Positions 35,620 through 44,275 of a stretch of DNA of 64,000 nt are shown one piece after another. The notes beneath the pieces are model-generated. The model was given only the letters and a program-made list of their open reading frames with translations, was not told the origin of the DNA and searched no databases. The position numbers and the translations under genes were made by a program. The stretch's first letter is position 1. The number at the start of each line of letters is the position of its first letter. Location of the stretch: assembly GCF_024159085.1 (NCBI RefSeq), contig NZ_JAMZDE010000005.1, positions 268,967 to 332,966 of the forward strand. The letters are read 5' to 3'. The DNA comes from Idiomarina rhizosphaerae (GTDB lineage: Bacteria; Pseudomonadota; Gammaproteobacteria; Enterobacterales; Alteromonadaceae).

Positions 35620-36482
35620 TTCCAGCTGGACAGCTGTTTCTGGAGCTCTTTATCGTCAACCTTTTTCAGGCTGGCGATAAGCTGCTGAGACTCCTCGTCA
35701 TTGCCTTTCAGGGCTAGCAGCTGAGCTAACCGAAAGTTTGCCCAATGAGCTTTTGGCGCGCTGTCGGGTAACTCAGCGTCCAAATATTGTTGTAGTGCCA
35801 CAATGCCTTTATCCAGCTGTTCTTCCGCCAAAACAGAGGTTTTACCAAATTGGTATAAAGCCATTACCGGAGCTTCGCCTTTTCTCGATTCACCCTCAGC
35901 CGCTTGTTCAAAAAAAGAGAACGCTTTTTCATAGTTCCCGTCTTTTTGTTCCTGAAAGCCTAGATAAACCAGGACGTCGGCGTTATTCGGATGCTCAGTT
36001 AAAATTTCATTCACTAGCGTTCGCGCCTGCTCTTCTTTTTCATGATGTTGCAGGTACTTAACTCGGGCAAATGCCCCTTCCACCGCATCGATTTCTCTCA
36101 TGGCTTCAATTTGCGCCAGTGCTTTTTCGTCATCACCACCGGCTATTGAAGGTGCCATCATATAAAACTGCAGTAACGCAGTCCGATATTCCAGCGAACC
36201 AGGCTCAAGCTCTACGGCTTTTTCGAATGAGTCGACAGACTTTCCGGCATAACTGAGCGCACTGAAAAAAGAGTCCTGTGCCTGCTGCGCCATAACAATG
36301 CCCCGTATATGCCAGGCCTCGGCATTTTCCGGTTCATTCTTGACCCAGTCTTCCACGGTATCTTCGGCGTCATCCAGCCGCTGTTCGGACAAATGATTTT
36401 GAATAATTTGCTTAGTTGACTCCCCGGCATAAGCGCCGGGGAGAAATAAAGCAGCAGTTAGTACCAATACAAGCCATTTCAC
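35616..36482 (-). CDS. Periplasmic TPR-repeat protein
   Basis: The 288-residue protein has a signal peptide (about 1-19, cut after AYA) and several tetratricopeptide repeats. Examples are AEDTVEDWVKNEPENAEAWHIRG, SVDSFEKAVELEPGSLEYRTAL and DVLVYLGFQEQKDGNYEKAFSFFEQA. TPR proteins act as scaffolds; no catalytic domain is visible, so the partner is unknown. It lies 15 nt downstream of the DUF885 lipoprotein gene on the same strand and is probably co-expressed with it. Confidence 0.85.
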   Translation of the reverse strand: MKWLVLVLTAALFLPGAYAGESTKQIIQNHLSEQRLDDAEDTVEDWVKNEPENAEAWHIRGIVMAQQAQDSFFSALSYAGKSVDSFEKAVELEPGSLEYRTALLQFYMMAPSIAGGDDEKALAQIEAMREIDAVEGAFARVKYLQHHEKEEQARTLVNEILTEHPNNADVLVYLGFQEQKDGNYEKAFSFFEQAAEGESRKGEAPVMALYQFGKTSVLAEEQLDKGIVALQQYLDAELPDSAPKAHWANFRLAQLLALKGNDEESQQLIASLKKVDDKELQKQLSSWN

Positions 36483-36497
36483 GATAACTCTCCTTAG

Positions 36498-38369
36498 TTA
36501 GGCTTTTTTCTGTTCTTCTACCCATTGGTCAACACGGCGTTCCAGAATATGCAGTGGCAGTGCGCCACCACCAAGAACGGTGTCGTGGAAACCACGGATA
36601 TCGAACTTCTCGCCCAGGGCTTCTTTTGCTTCTTCACGCAGTTCCAGAATGCGGATCATGCCAATTTTATAAGCGGTTGCCTGACCCGGCATCACCAGAT
36701 AGCGACGAACTTCTGAGCGTACTGCGCCTTCGGCAATAGGGGTGTGCTCCTGAAAGTACTTAACCGCTTCCTCTTCCGTCCAGCCTTTGGCATGCATGCC
36801 GGTATCCACCACCAAACGTACGGCACGCCACATTTCTGTCGTTAAGCGACCAAAGTTAGAATAAGGGTCTTCATAAGCACCCATTTCTTTCGCTAACTGC
36901 TCTGCATATAGGCCCCAGCCTTCGGTGTACACCGTAAAGCCTGCCTGAGTACGGAATTCTGGCACCGACTCCAGCTCCTGAGCGATGGAAATTTGCATGT
37001 GGTGCCCCGGGTTACCTTCGTGATAGGCAATGGCTTCCATCTCGTTTTTCGGCATAGAGCTCATATCCGACAAATGCGCGTAGTAAATACCCGGCCGATC
37101 CCCATCTGGCGAGCCCGGATAATAATGCTGGGCGGCACCATCTTGTTCACGGAAAGGTTCGACACGTTTCACCACCAAATCCGCTTTTGGCAAAATGCCA
37201 AAATACTCCGGCAGCTTCTCATTAATGTAAGCCAGGTACTCACGCGAATCCTCCAGATACATCTCTGCACCTTCGTCGTTGTTCGGATAGAAGAAACGCT
37301 CATCGGTACGGATATAATCAAAAAACTCCTGCAAGTCACCGTCAAATTCAACTTGCTCTTTAATGGCGATCATTTCATTAGTCAGACGCTCGACTTCATC
37401 AAGGCCTATTTGGTGAATCTCTTCAGCCGTTAAATCTGTGGTGGTGTAGTTCTTCAGCAGAGCATTATAATAAGCTTCGCCGTTTTCCAGACGATGCACG
37501 CCGGTTGCTATTTCGTCGGTGTTTTCAATATCCTCCTCCAGAAAACTGATTAAAGCTTCGTAACTTGGATGGAAACGTTCCAGCAATACTTTACGGACTT
37601 CTTTTTCGCATTCAGCGGCTTGTTCTGCGGAGATAGCACCTTTTTCCTGCAAACTACTTAACTTGTTCTTAGCGTCTTCCAGCAGGCTTGAGTCGCCTTC
37701 CTCGTCAAACGGCGCACCGGAAGTCAGGCCTTCTGCTTCTTTAATAATTTGCTCGTAAGCGAAACGCGGCGCACGGACACCATTCTCAACTTGCTGTTCA
37801 GCACGCTGCAATAATTGCTCAATAGCCGTTGCACCGCCTTCCAGTCGCGAAATATAGGCTTCCATGTCTTCAGCGCTGTCGACTCGGTGGAAGTTGATTA
37901 AAAACTGCGGTAAGAAGGTGTGCGCACCACGCATTTGGTCAAACACGTAATCCATGCCGCGGAATTCGGCATTACGCTTGGCCTGCTCGTACTGATAGAC
38001 CCAAACATCGTAAGAAGTCTGAGCTTCAAGGTTTAATTTGTCGTAGTCAAAGTTGGCTTTAAGCTCTTCAACAGTTCCTTCCAGCCACTCTAACTGCTTT
38101 TTCTCTGCGGCTACGGTCATATCGTCAATGTCGCCGTAGCGATCTTTGCGGCCCAGGAAGGTCATTTGAATAGGGCTTTGCTGAAGTTGTTCTTCGTACT
38201 TTTCCTCAAACCACTGATTCAGACGTTCGGTTTCAGATTGCGAGCTTTGCTCTGTCTGTTTGGGTTGCTCAGCAGCCGTTTGAGAATTTTGGCCGGAATT
38301 ATTCTCTTGCGGTTGCCCACAAGCCGTTAATAAGCCCAAAACAGCCAGGGCGACAATGGAATAACGCAT
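36498..38369 (-). CDS. DUF885-family lipoprotein, putative zinc peptidase
   Basis: The 623-residue protein has a lipobox (LLTACG, Cys17) and is thus an anchored periplasmic lipoprotein, followed by a Gln/Glu-rich spacer. The DUF885 domain carries the metal-binding motif AIAYHEGNPGHHMQIS and the downstream YTEGWGLYAEQLAKEMG, which supplies a further ligand Glu. This family is annotated as likely metallopeptidase-like, but few members have a known substrate. An AAGGA lies before the ATG. Together with the S46 peptidase it points to a protein-feeding lifestyle. Confidence 0.88.
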   Translation of the reverse strand: MRYSIVALAVLGLLTACGQPQENNSGQNSQTAAEQPKQTEQSSQSETERLNQWFEEKYEEQLQQSPIQMTFLGRKDRYGDIDDMTVAAEKKQLEWLEGTVEELKANFDYDKLNLEAQTSYDVWVYQYEQAKRNAEFRGMDYVFDQMRGAHTFLPQFLINFHRVDSAEDMEAYISRLEGGATAIEQLLQRAEQQVENGVRAPRFAYEQIIKEAEGLTSGAPFDEEGDSSLLEDAKNKLSSLQEKGAISAEQAAECEKEVRKVLLERFHPSYEALISFLEEDIENTDEIATGVHRLENGEAYYNALLKNYTTTDLTAEEIHQIGLDEVERLTNEMIAIKEQVEFDGDLQEFFDYIRTDERFFYPNNDEGAEMYLEDSREYLAYINEKLPEYFGILPKADLVVKRVEPFREQDGAAQHYYPGSPDGDRPGIYYAHLSDMSSMPKNEMEAIAYHEGNPGHHMQISIAQELESVPEFRTQAGFTVYTEGWGLYAEQLAKEMGAYEDPYSNFGRLTTEMWRAVRLVVDTGMHAKGWTEEEAVKYFQEHTPIAEGAVRSEVRRYLVMPGQATAYKIGMIRILELREEAKEALGEKFDIRGFHDTVLGGGALPLHILERRVDQWVEEQKKA

Positions 38370-38463
38370 AGCAGTGTCCTTTATTCTTCTTTTGATACAG
38401 GAAGAAAAACTATAGCGTGCTTGTTACACTATTGGAAATGCTTAAATTGTAACCGACTGTTTT

Positions 38464-38715
38464 ATGGCGAAACCCAACAAGAAAGGGCCGGTACGCACCG
38501 TGCAGATTTCTTGTCTGCAGTGCAAAACGCCCATATTTAAATATCGCAAAGGTGGTAAAGGCGCTTTAGTGAAATGCTTTATTGAGCGGATTGTTGAAGA
38601 CCACACCACCAAACCATGCCATTGCCCAGGCTGTGGGCAGGAGTTCGCACGCGAAACCATGATACGCGGCACCCCTGCTTACAAAATTATTGGCGGTAAA
38701 GTCCACTCAAAATAG
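38464..38715 (+). CDS. Small zinc-ribbon protein
   Basis: The 83-residue basic protein has two knuckles, CLQCKTPI and CHCPGCGQEFARE, i.e. CxxC...CxxC spacing that should bind one zinc ion. The sequence is well formed, and a GC-rich lysine start (AKPNKKGPVRT) suggests nucleic-acid contact. I do not know a function for it. The threonine aldolase gene follows 7 nt later, so they are likely co-transcribed. Confidence 0.75.
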   Translation: MAKPNKKGPVRTVQISCLQCKTPIFKYRKGGKGALVKCFIERIVEDHTTKPCHCPGCGQEFARETMIRGTPAYKIIGGKVHSK

Positions 38716-38722
38716 GTGCAGC

Positions 38723-39829
38723 ATGTCAGTCTCAATTAGTGAAAAAACCAAACAGGCATACCAACACGCCGTTGAACAAGCCAGCGCGTCGCTTTTGCGG
38801 CAACCGCAGAACTCAATGGCCGACGAACTGAGGCAGCTTGCGGAACAACTGCAACCGAATGAGAAAAGAGACGTTTATGGCAGCGGTTCGCTTATTAATG
38901 ACTTTGAAGACGAAGTAGCAGAGTTATTAGGCAAACCCGCAGCGTTGTTTATGCCAACCGGCACTCTGGCACAGCCTTTGGCTTTGCGCGTGCACGCAGA
39001 TGACCGCCAGCGCAACGGCGTAGCTTTGCACCCAACCTCGCATTTAATGTTGCACGAACACATGGGCTTTGAAGCTTTATGGAAGCTCAACGGCACCACC
39101 ACGGGTTTTGCCGATAACCCCATAACGCTTAACGACCTCAAGTCGGTGCAAACGGATGATTTGGCGAGCGTGCTACTGGAACTGCCCATGCGCGAAATTG
39201 GCGGACAACTGCCCGATTGGGACGACTTAGTCATGCAGTCTCAGTGGGCACGACAACACAATATTGCGATGCATCTGGATGGGGCGCGCTTATGGCAGGT
39301 GCCGGGCGCTTATGACTGTTCACTGCCCGAAATCTGTGAGTTATTTGACTCGGTTTATGTCAGTTTTTATAAAGATTTAGGCGGCATTTCAGGAGCCATT
39401 CTGGCAGGCTCGGAGGGTTTCATAGAGCAAGCCAAAGTCTGGGCTCGCCGTGCTGGCGGCAATATTATTACTCAATACCCTCAGGTGTTGTCTGCCCGCC
39501 ACGGCCTAAAGGAAAACCTGCCAATTATGCCGGAAGCCGTAAATTACGCCCGCGCACTTGGCGAAGCACTTAACACATTGAGTGGTGTACGAGTTAACCC
39601 AGAAACACCGCAAGTGGCCATGTTTCATCTGCATTTTGCTTTAAAAGCCAATGAGCTCAGTGAAAAAATAACGGATTACGCCAGCAATACTGGGGTTGTA
39701 TTACTACCGCTTCCAAGAGCTGAAATAGACGACCAAGCTATTTGCGAAATTTCAATTGGAAGAAACGCCATGTCGCAACCACAGAGTTTTTGGCTGCGAC
39801 ACTTTAAGGCGTTTTTGGAAACACTCTAA
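38723..39829 (+). CDS. Threonine-aldolase-like PLP enzyme
   Basis: The ATG at 38723 (MSVSISEKTK) follows an AGGTG ribosome site; an earlier in-frame TTG is unlikely. The 368-residue protein has the beta-eliminating lyase fold: a PLP-binding core with IAMHLDGARLWQ (Asp that holds the pyridine nitrogen) and VYVSFYKDLGG (the Schiff-base Lys). The family also includes low-specificity L-threonine aldolase, which splits threonine to glycine and acetaldehyde. Substrate specificity is not certain. The gene ends 4 nt before the convergent His-rich protein gene. Confidence 0.85.
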   Translation: MSVSISEKTKQAYQHAVEQASASLLRQPQNSMADELRQLAEQLQPNEKRDVYGSGSLINDFEDEVAELLGKPAALFMPTGTLAQPLALRVHADDRQRNGVALHPTSHLMLHEHMGFEALWKLNGTTTGFADNPITLNDLKSVQTDDLASVLLELPMREIGGQLPDWDDLVMQSQWARQHNIAMHLDGARLWQVPGAYDCSLPEICELFDSVYVSFYKDLGGISGAILAGSEGFIEQAKVWARRAGGNIITQYPQVLSARHGLKENLPIMPEAVNYARALGEALNTLSGVRVNPETPQVAMFHLHFALKANELSEKITDYASNTGVVLLPLPRAEIDDQAICEISIGRNAMSQPQSFWLRHFKAFLETL

Positions 39830-39833
39830 GGTA

Positions 39834-40253
39834 TTAATGGTGCTTTTTGTGGTCGTCGTTGTGGTGTTTTCGGTGCTCGCCCAACACATGATTCAGCGTG
39901 TCTAAATAGCTTTTACCAAAGCCTTTAACGCGCTGTTTATTCATTTGCTCAGAACCCAGATGCACTTCTTCCAGCGAATTCGCTGCAATATCCAGTTCTT
40001 TGCTTAAACGCGCCAGCGCCACTTCTAGTGTGTAGGTCAGTTCATGAACTTTAGCCATGTCCTGTGCAGTTAAATCGCCATTCACGATTTCCTGCAGTTT
40101 CGCGTTATACTCGTTCAGGTTCATAATAGCCTGTTCCAGATTCTCGGCTGGCTCTGGTTTAAAATGTTCGTATCGCTGCTCATCGTCGTCGGCCATTGCC
40201 GCTACGTTAAAAAGCAGTGCCGCGCCTGCAGCCATCATGGACAAAAGTTTCAT
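39834..40253 (-). CDS. Small His-rich periplasmic protein (DUF6746-like)
   Basis: The 139-residue protein has a signal peptide (about 1-21, cut after AMA) and a helical domain (about 30-120, with PAENLEQAIMNLNEYNAKLQ). The tail, HRKHHNDDHKKHH, can bind metal. It resembles the DUF6746 group of small periplasmic proteins; the function is unknown. A Fur-like site lies 16 nt upstream of its start, so iron regulation is plausible and a role in iron or metal handling is inferred. Confidence 0.75.
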   Translation of the reverse strand: MKLLSMMAAGAALLFNVAAMADDDEQRYEHFKPEPAENLEQAIMNLNEYNAKLQEIVNGDLTAQDMAKVHELTYTLEVALARLSKELDIAANSLEEVHLGSEQMNKQRVKGFGKSYLDTLNHVLGEHRKHHNDDHKKHH

Positions 40254-40268
40254 AAAAACCTCATTTAT

Positions 40269-40283
40269 TGTTAATAGTTATCA
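40269..40283 (-). promoter_or_regulatory. Fur-box-like site upstream of the His-rich protein
   Basis: On the minus strand TGATAACTATTAACA matches the 7-1-7 Fur consensus at 12 of 14 positions by eye, 16 nt before the ATG. That is a location for repression of the His-rich protein gene. The divergent ABC transporter starts 86 nt away. Confidence 0.55.
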
Positions 40284-40368
40284 TTATTGTTCATGTGTCC
40301 GTTTTTTACAAGATGAACGGCGGTGAACCTGATATCCTTTAGCTTGATGTATCTCAAGGAGTGAAGCA

Positions 40369-42201
40369 ATGTTTTCCTGGTTTGAGCGCCGATTAAACCC
40401 TTTTCCTACGGAGGAACCGACTCAGGCTCCTACCGGATTTTTTGCATTCTGCTGGCATTTCACCAAAGGAGCTACCCCTTTTATTGCGGTCACTGCAGCT
40501 CTTATGGCCGCTATTGCCATTGCCGAAGTCTGGTTGTTTGGCTTTTTAGGGCAAATTGTCGACTGGCTGGCAGCGCAGGATAAAGAAACCTTATTAAACG
40601 ATCAGTTCTGGCCATTGCTTGGAATGAGCGCGATGGTTTTAATCGGTCTTCCCTTACTGGTCTGGTTTCATTCTATGCTAACCCACCAGACGTTGCTGGG
40701 TAACTTCCCCATGCGCATTCGCTGGCTGGGGCACCGCTACCTGATGAAGCAGTCCATGAGTTACTATCAGGACGAGTTTGCCGGCCGTGTCGCCACCAAA
40801 TTAATGCAAACCTCACTCGCGCTGCGTCAGTGCATCATGACCTTTATTGAGGTTGTAAACTACGTTGCCGTCTACTTTTTAGGGATGTTTGTCATTATTG
40901 GTAGTGCGGACTGGCGCATGATGCTGCCACTGGCTTGCTGGCTTATCTTATACGCTCTGTTGTTACGCTACTTTGTTCCTAAACTGGGTAAAATATCAGC
41001 CGAGCAAGCTGACGCCCGCTCTAATATGACCGGACGCATTGTCGACTCTTATACCAATATTCAAACCGTTAAATTGTTCTCACACTCACTGCGCGAGGCC
41101 GAGTTTGCGCACGAGGGCATGGACACTTTTTTGGGCACAGTGCATAAGCAAATGCGCCTGGTTACCCAGCTTTACGGCTTTCTCTACTTTATAAACTGCG
41201 CACTGTTGTTCGGCTCTGCCGCCACCGCCATTGTGCTGTGGATGGATAATGCTGTGACTTTAGGCGCTGTTGCTGTCGTTATTGGTCTGGTTCTGCGCTT
41301 GTTTGGTATGTCGCAAATGGTCATGTGGCAGATGTCGACCCTGTTTGAAAGCATTGGTACCGTTCAGGACGGTATTGGCTCAATTGCTGTACCACAGCGC
41401 ATTGTCGATGAACCTGACGCCCCGGCTTTAAATGTGACTTCCGGCGACATTAATTTTGACCATGTTCGCTTCCATTATGGCAAAGGCCACGGTGTTATGG
41501 ATGACTTTAATCTGCACATTAAACCGGGAGAAAAGGTCGGTATTGTCGGACGCTCCGGGGCGGGTAAATCCACGCTGGTGAATTTGCTGTTACGCTTCTA
41601 CGACGTTGAGGGCGGCGAAGTTCGTATTGATGATAAACCCATTCATAAAGTGCAGCAGGACAGTTTGCGCGCCAACATTGGCATGGTAACTCAGGACACT
41701 TCATTGCTGCACCGCTCAGTACGCGACAATATTTTGTACGGACGCCCCGACGCCAGTGAAGAGGACTTAATGAAGGCAATACGGCAGGCGCATTGCGAGG
41801 AGTTTATTGCGGACTTAAGTGACAGCAAAGGTCGCACCGGTCTGGATGCCCATGTCGGCGAACGCGGTGTGAAACTTTCAGGCGGTCAGCGCCAGCGAAT
41901 TGCCATTGCCCGTGTCATGTTAAAAGATGCGCCCATTCTGATTCTGGACGAAGCAACCTCAGCGCTGGATTCGGAAGTAGAAAACGCCATTCAGGAAAAC
42001 CTGTATAAACTCATGCAGGGCAAAACCGTTATCGCTATTGCCCACCGCTTATCCACTATTGCTGCTATGGACAAGCTGGTGGTAATGGATCAGGGTCAGA
42101 TTATAGAGCAGGGCAGCCACGAACAGCTGCTTGCTCAGGATGGTCTCTACGCCAAGCTATGGCGTCATCAGTCCGGTGGCTTTTTAGCGGAAGAAGCTTA
42201 A
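40369..42201 (+). CDS. ABC exporter, fused permease and ATPase
   Basis: The 610-residue half-transporter has an N-terminal six-helix exporter domain (about 25-330) and a nucleotide-binding domain (about 350-605). The ATPase has Walker A GRSGAGKSTL, signature LSGGQRQRIAI, Walker B ILILDEATSALD and a switch His in IAHRLS, so it is competent. Homodimers of this type export lipids or drugs. The substrate is unknown and no specific family (MsbA, McjD) is assigned. TTAA is shared with the convergent MscS stop. Confidence 0.9.
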   Translation: MFSWFERRLNPFPTEEPTQAPTGFFAFCWHFTKGATPFIAVTAALMAAIAIAEVWLFGFLGQIVDWLAAQDKETLLNDQFWPLLGMSAMVLIGLPLLVWFHSMLTHQTLLGNFPMRIRWLGHRYLMKQSMSYYQDEFAGRVATKLMQTSLALRQCIMTFIEVVNYVAVYFLGMFVIIGSADWRMMLPLACWLILYALLLRYFVPKLGKISAEQADARSNMTGRIVDSYTNIQTVKLFSHSLREAEFAHEGMDTFLGTVHKQMRLVTQLYGFLYFINCALLFGSAATAIVLWMDNAVTLGAVAVVIGLVLRLFGMSQMVMWQMSTLFESIGTVQDGIGSIAVPQRIVDEPDAPALNVTSGDINFDHVRFHYGKGHGVMDDFNLHIKPGEKVGIVGRSGAGKSTLVNLLLRFYDVEGGEVRIDDKPIHKVQQDSLRANIGMVTQDTSLLHRSVRDNILYGRPDASEEDLMKAIRQAHCEEFIADLSDSKGRTGLDAHVGERGVKLSGGQRQRIAIARVMLKDAPILILDEATSALDSEVENAIQENLYKLMQGKTVIAIAHRLSTIAAMDKLVVMDQGQIIEQGSHEQLLAQDGLYAKLWRHQSGGFLAEEA

Positions 42202-43022
42202 TGAGTTAGCTCGTACGCTTCGTCCGATTCTATTTTGGCGAAGCGTACGTCCAGTTCCATTAACCGTTTTTTGCCCCGGGCGGTCATGTCAGTAATAAAC
42301 TGAAACTGCTGCCTGGGGTCTATCGGGTAGGCTTTTAAGCGATACTTTGTGCCCCAGGGCTGCTCTGCGGCAGTAACGGCTATGGGCTTACCTAGTTGCA
42401 GATAAGGGCTAGTCAAGGCTACTTCTTCAAGCGCGTCGCGAATTTGATAGGCGTCGGCTTCCGGCTGAGTATAAAACTCGGCAATACACATTAAACTGGG
42501 GCCACCGTTGTTGGCGTTATGGATTAAGTTATCCCAGAGTTTTAAATGTGGCACCCAAATAACGGTGTCATCATTAGTAACCAGTTCAACTGTGCGCATG
42601 CCAATATGTGTCACCTCGCCATAGCAGCCATCCACTTCTATCCAGTCCCCCGGACGGTAGGGCATTTCATGAATAGCCACCACTCCGGCAATTAAGCTGC
42701 TGACGTAATCTTTTAACGCAAAACCTATTGCCAGACCGGCAGCACCCAGTGTTGCCACCATATTTTGCAAAGTGGGCTCAATAATACGCGGAATAATCAT
42801 AACCAGCGCAATAACCAGAACCACTATGCGGATCATTGGCACCATAGCCAAAGTGTATAACCGCCTTTTACCGTGTAAATGCGCCGCTACCCAGGGTAAA
42901 ACGCGCTGAGTAAGCCAAACAACTGCCAGTGCCAGGGCAAAAATCACAACGATTTCAAAAATGGCAAAGCCGTCCAGTGATTTAAATAGTCCGGTAACGT
43001 CTTTTACTGAACCTGTTTCCAT
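42198..43022 (-). CDS. MscS-family mechanosensitive channel
   Basis: The 274-residue protein has three N-terminal helices. The pore helix and beta domain have the MscS signature: ATLGAAGLAIGFALKDYVSSLIAG, then GVVAIHEMPYRPGDWIEVDGCYGEV and GMRTVELVTNDDTVIWVPH. The channel opens on membrane tension and releases solutes after osmotic downshock. It follows the 334-residue ATPase-like gene on the same strand by 23 nt, which suggests a functional link. Confidence 0.92.
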   Translation of the reverse strand: METGSVKDVTGLFKSLDGFAIFEIVVIFALALAVVWLTQRVLPWVAAHLHGKRRLYTLAMVPMIRIVVLVIALVMIIPRIIEPTLQNMVATLGAAGLAIGFALKDYVSSLIAGVVAIHEMPYRPGDWIEVDGCYGEVTHIGMRTVELVTNDDTVIWVPHLKLWDNLIHNANNGGPSLMCIAEFYTQPEADAYQIRDALEEVALTSPYLQLGKPIAVTAAEQPWGTKYRLKAYPIDPRQQFQFITDMTARGKKRLMELDVRFAKIESDEAYELTH

Positions 43023-43045
43023 TCCTGTCTCCTAAGCTCGCGCCG

Positions 43046-44050
43046 TTAAAACCGGTCTAACCAAAAACCCCGGGACATGAGTAACTCACGGACAACCGGG
43101 TAGCCTCGCGGAGTGACGTACCAAAGTTCTTGCTCAAGCTCAATCAGGCCGCGTTGTTTAAGTACCTGTAACTGAATTTCAAGCTGGCTGCCTGAAACTA
43201 TCGGCAATACCTGCACTAACTGCGTTTTACTCATGCCCCGGTGAAGCAACAGGGCATAACAGACAAAAGCAGTGGCATCATTTATCTCTGAGGGTAACGC
43301 CGGTGTTTCAAAGGCCTTTTCGCTGCCACGTTGGTAACGGTCTGAATAGGCCGCAGCGACGCCGGCATTGCCCCGGCTTAATGCAGCTAAAGCCCGTAAA
43401 CGCCCGTCTCCGCGAGCCAGCCCGAGCTGCTCAAGGGCGTTTTGATCCAGCCCCTGCAATGTCCATAACTGATTTACCGGCACCGGCCAGACTTTTTCCA
43501 GAAAAGCCCAGGCCCAACTGTCACAAACAATAACGCCTTTACCAGCTTCACCGGACAGTACCTGAGAGAAGAATTCCCGCACCCAGCGCAAACCGTTCGT
43601 CTGGCGCAGAAAGCTGTGTGCTAACTGAGGCATTATCCAGGGTTTATTATCATCGGACTTAGGCGAAAGCTCCGGCATAGGAGAATCAGCTGGGTCGCAA
43701 AGTGACTTTCTGTCGGGCAGGCTCATTTCCCGCAGACTATGCTTCTCAGCCCACTTTTGTACGGCTTCCTCAACACCAGAGTGAGGTGGCGCAATAATCC
43801 AGCGTAAGCTGCTATCGTCATCGTCATTTAACCAATCAGAAAAGCAGTCATCCAGAGCTTCTGCAGCAGTATCAAAACTTAGTTCCAGTACTTGCGATTG
43901 CTCTTTCTCACCCTCCTGTTCTTGTTCTGGTGTTATCCAGCGAACAAATTTTTTCCACCACTTTTTTATTTTTATCGTGGTGGGCACGGCGGGTTTTTCA
44001 TAGTCATCGACTGTCACCCATTGCCACGTTTTTTCTGGCTCTTCGGCCAT
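43046..44050 (-). CDS. Degenerate ATPase-like protein paired with MscS, unknown function
   Basis: The ATG at 44050 follows AAAAGGA, so a GTG at 44068 is rejected; the product has 334 residues. After a charged N-terminal stretch, WIIAPPHSGVEEAVQKWAEKH resembles a P-loop region that has lost the Gly/Lys/Thr. GKGVIVCDSWAWAFLE resembles Walker B, LAALSRGNAGVAAAY resembles the sensor of AAA/STAND proteins, and the C-terminus looks like a winged helix (TQLVQVLPIVSGSQLEIQLQVLKQRGLIE). If so, it cannot bind ATP normally. I do not recognise the family. Its gene is the first of a pair with the MscS channel, so it may modulate the channel. Confidence 0.7.
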   Translation of the reverse strand: MAEEPEKTWQWVTVDDYEKPAVPTTIKIKKWWKKFVRWITPEQEQEGEKEQSQVLELSFDTAAEALDDCFSDWLNDDDDSSLRWIIAPPHSGVEEAVQKWAEKHSLREMSLPDRKSLCDPADSPMPELSPKSDDNKPWIMPQLAHSFLRQTNGLRWVREFFSQVLSGEAGKGVIVCDSWAWAFLEKVWPVPVNQLWTLQGLDQNALEQLGLARGDGRLRALAALSRGNAGVAAAYSDRYQRGSEKAFETPALPSEINDATAFVCYALLLHRGMSKTQLVQVLPIVSGSQLEIQLQVLKQRGLIELEQELWYVTPRGYPVVRELLMSRGFWLDRF

Positions 44051-44146
44051 TCTGAGCGTCCTTTTCACAGATAAATAAAGTATTGCTTAGCACCGATAAT
44101 AGAGTGCCTTGAAGCAGAGTCCAATGAAAAATTTTGCAACCCGACT

Positions 44147-44175
44147 CTTGAAACCAAATTGAGCAGTACACATAT
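44147..44175 (+). promoter_or_regulatory. Sigma-32 heat-shock promoter
   Basis: CTTGAAA (44147-44153), a 15-nt gap and CACATAT (44169-44175) match the sigma-32 consensus CTTGAAA-N(13-17)-CCCATNT with one mismatch. It lies about 100 nt upstream of the small heat-shock gene, with room for the leader RNA. Confidence 0.7.
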
Positions 44176-44215
44176 AGAAGTTAAGGTCGGTGTCTCTGAG
44201 AGAGCCGCCTTAACC

Positions 44216-44268
44216 GACACATGGTGTGTCATTTAATTAAACATTTTAAAGTTATTGCTTCAAAGGAG
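44216..44268 (+). promoter_or_regulatory. ROSE-like RNA thermometer in the ibpA leader
   Basis: The leader has a hairpin GACACA-TGG-TGTGTC (44216-44230). Nearer the start, TTGCT (44255-44259) pairs with the Shine-Dalgarno AGGAG (44264-44268) over a TCAA loop, using a U-G pair, two A-U pairs, one C-G pair and a central G-G mismatch. This UYGCU/anti-SD arrangement is the hallmark of ROSE elements, which melt on heating and allow translation of small heat-shock mRNAs. Confidence 0.75.
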
Positions 44269-44275
44269 AATGACT

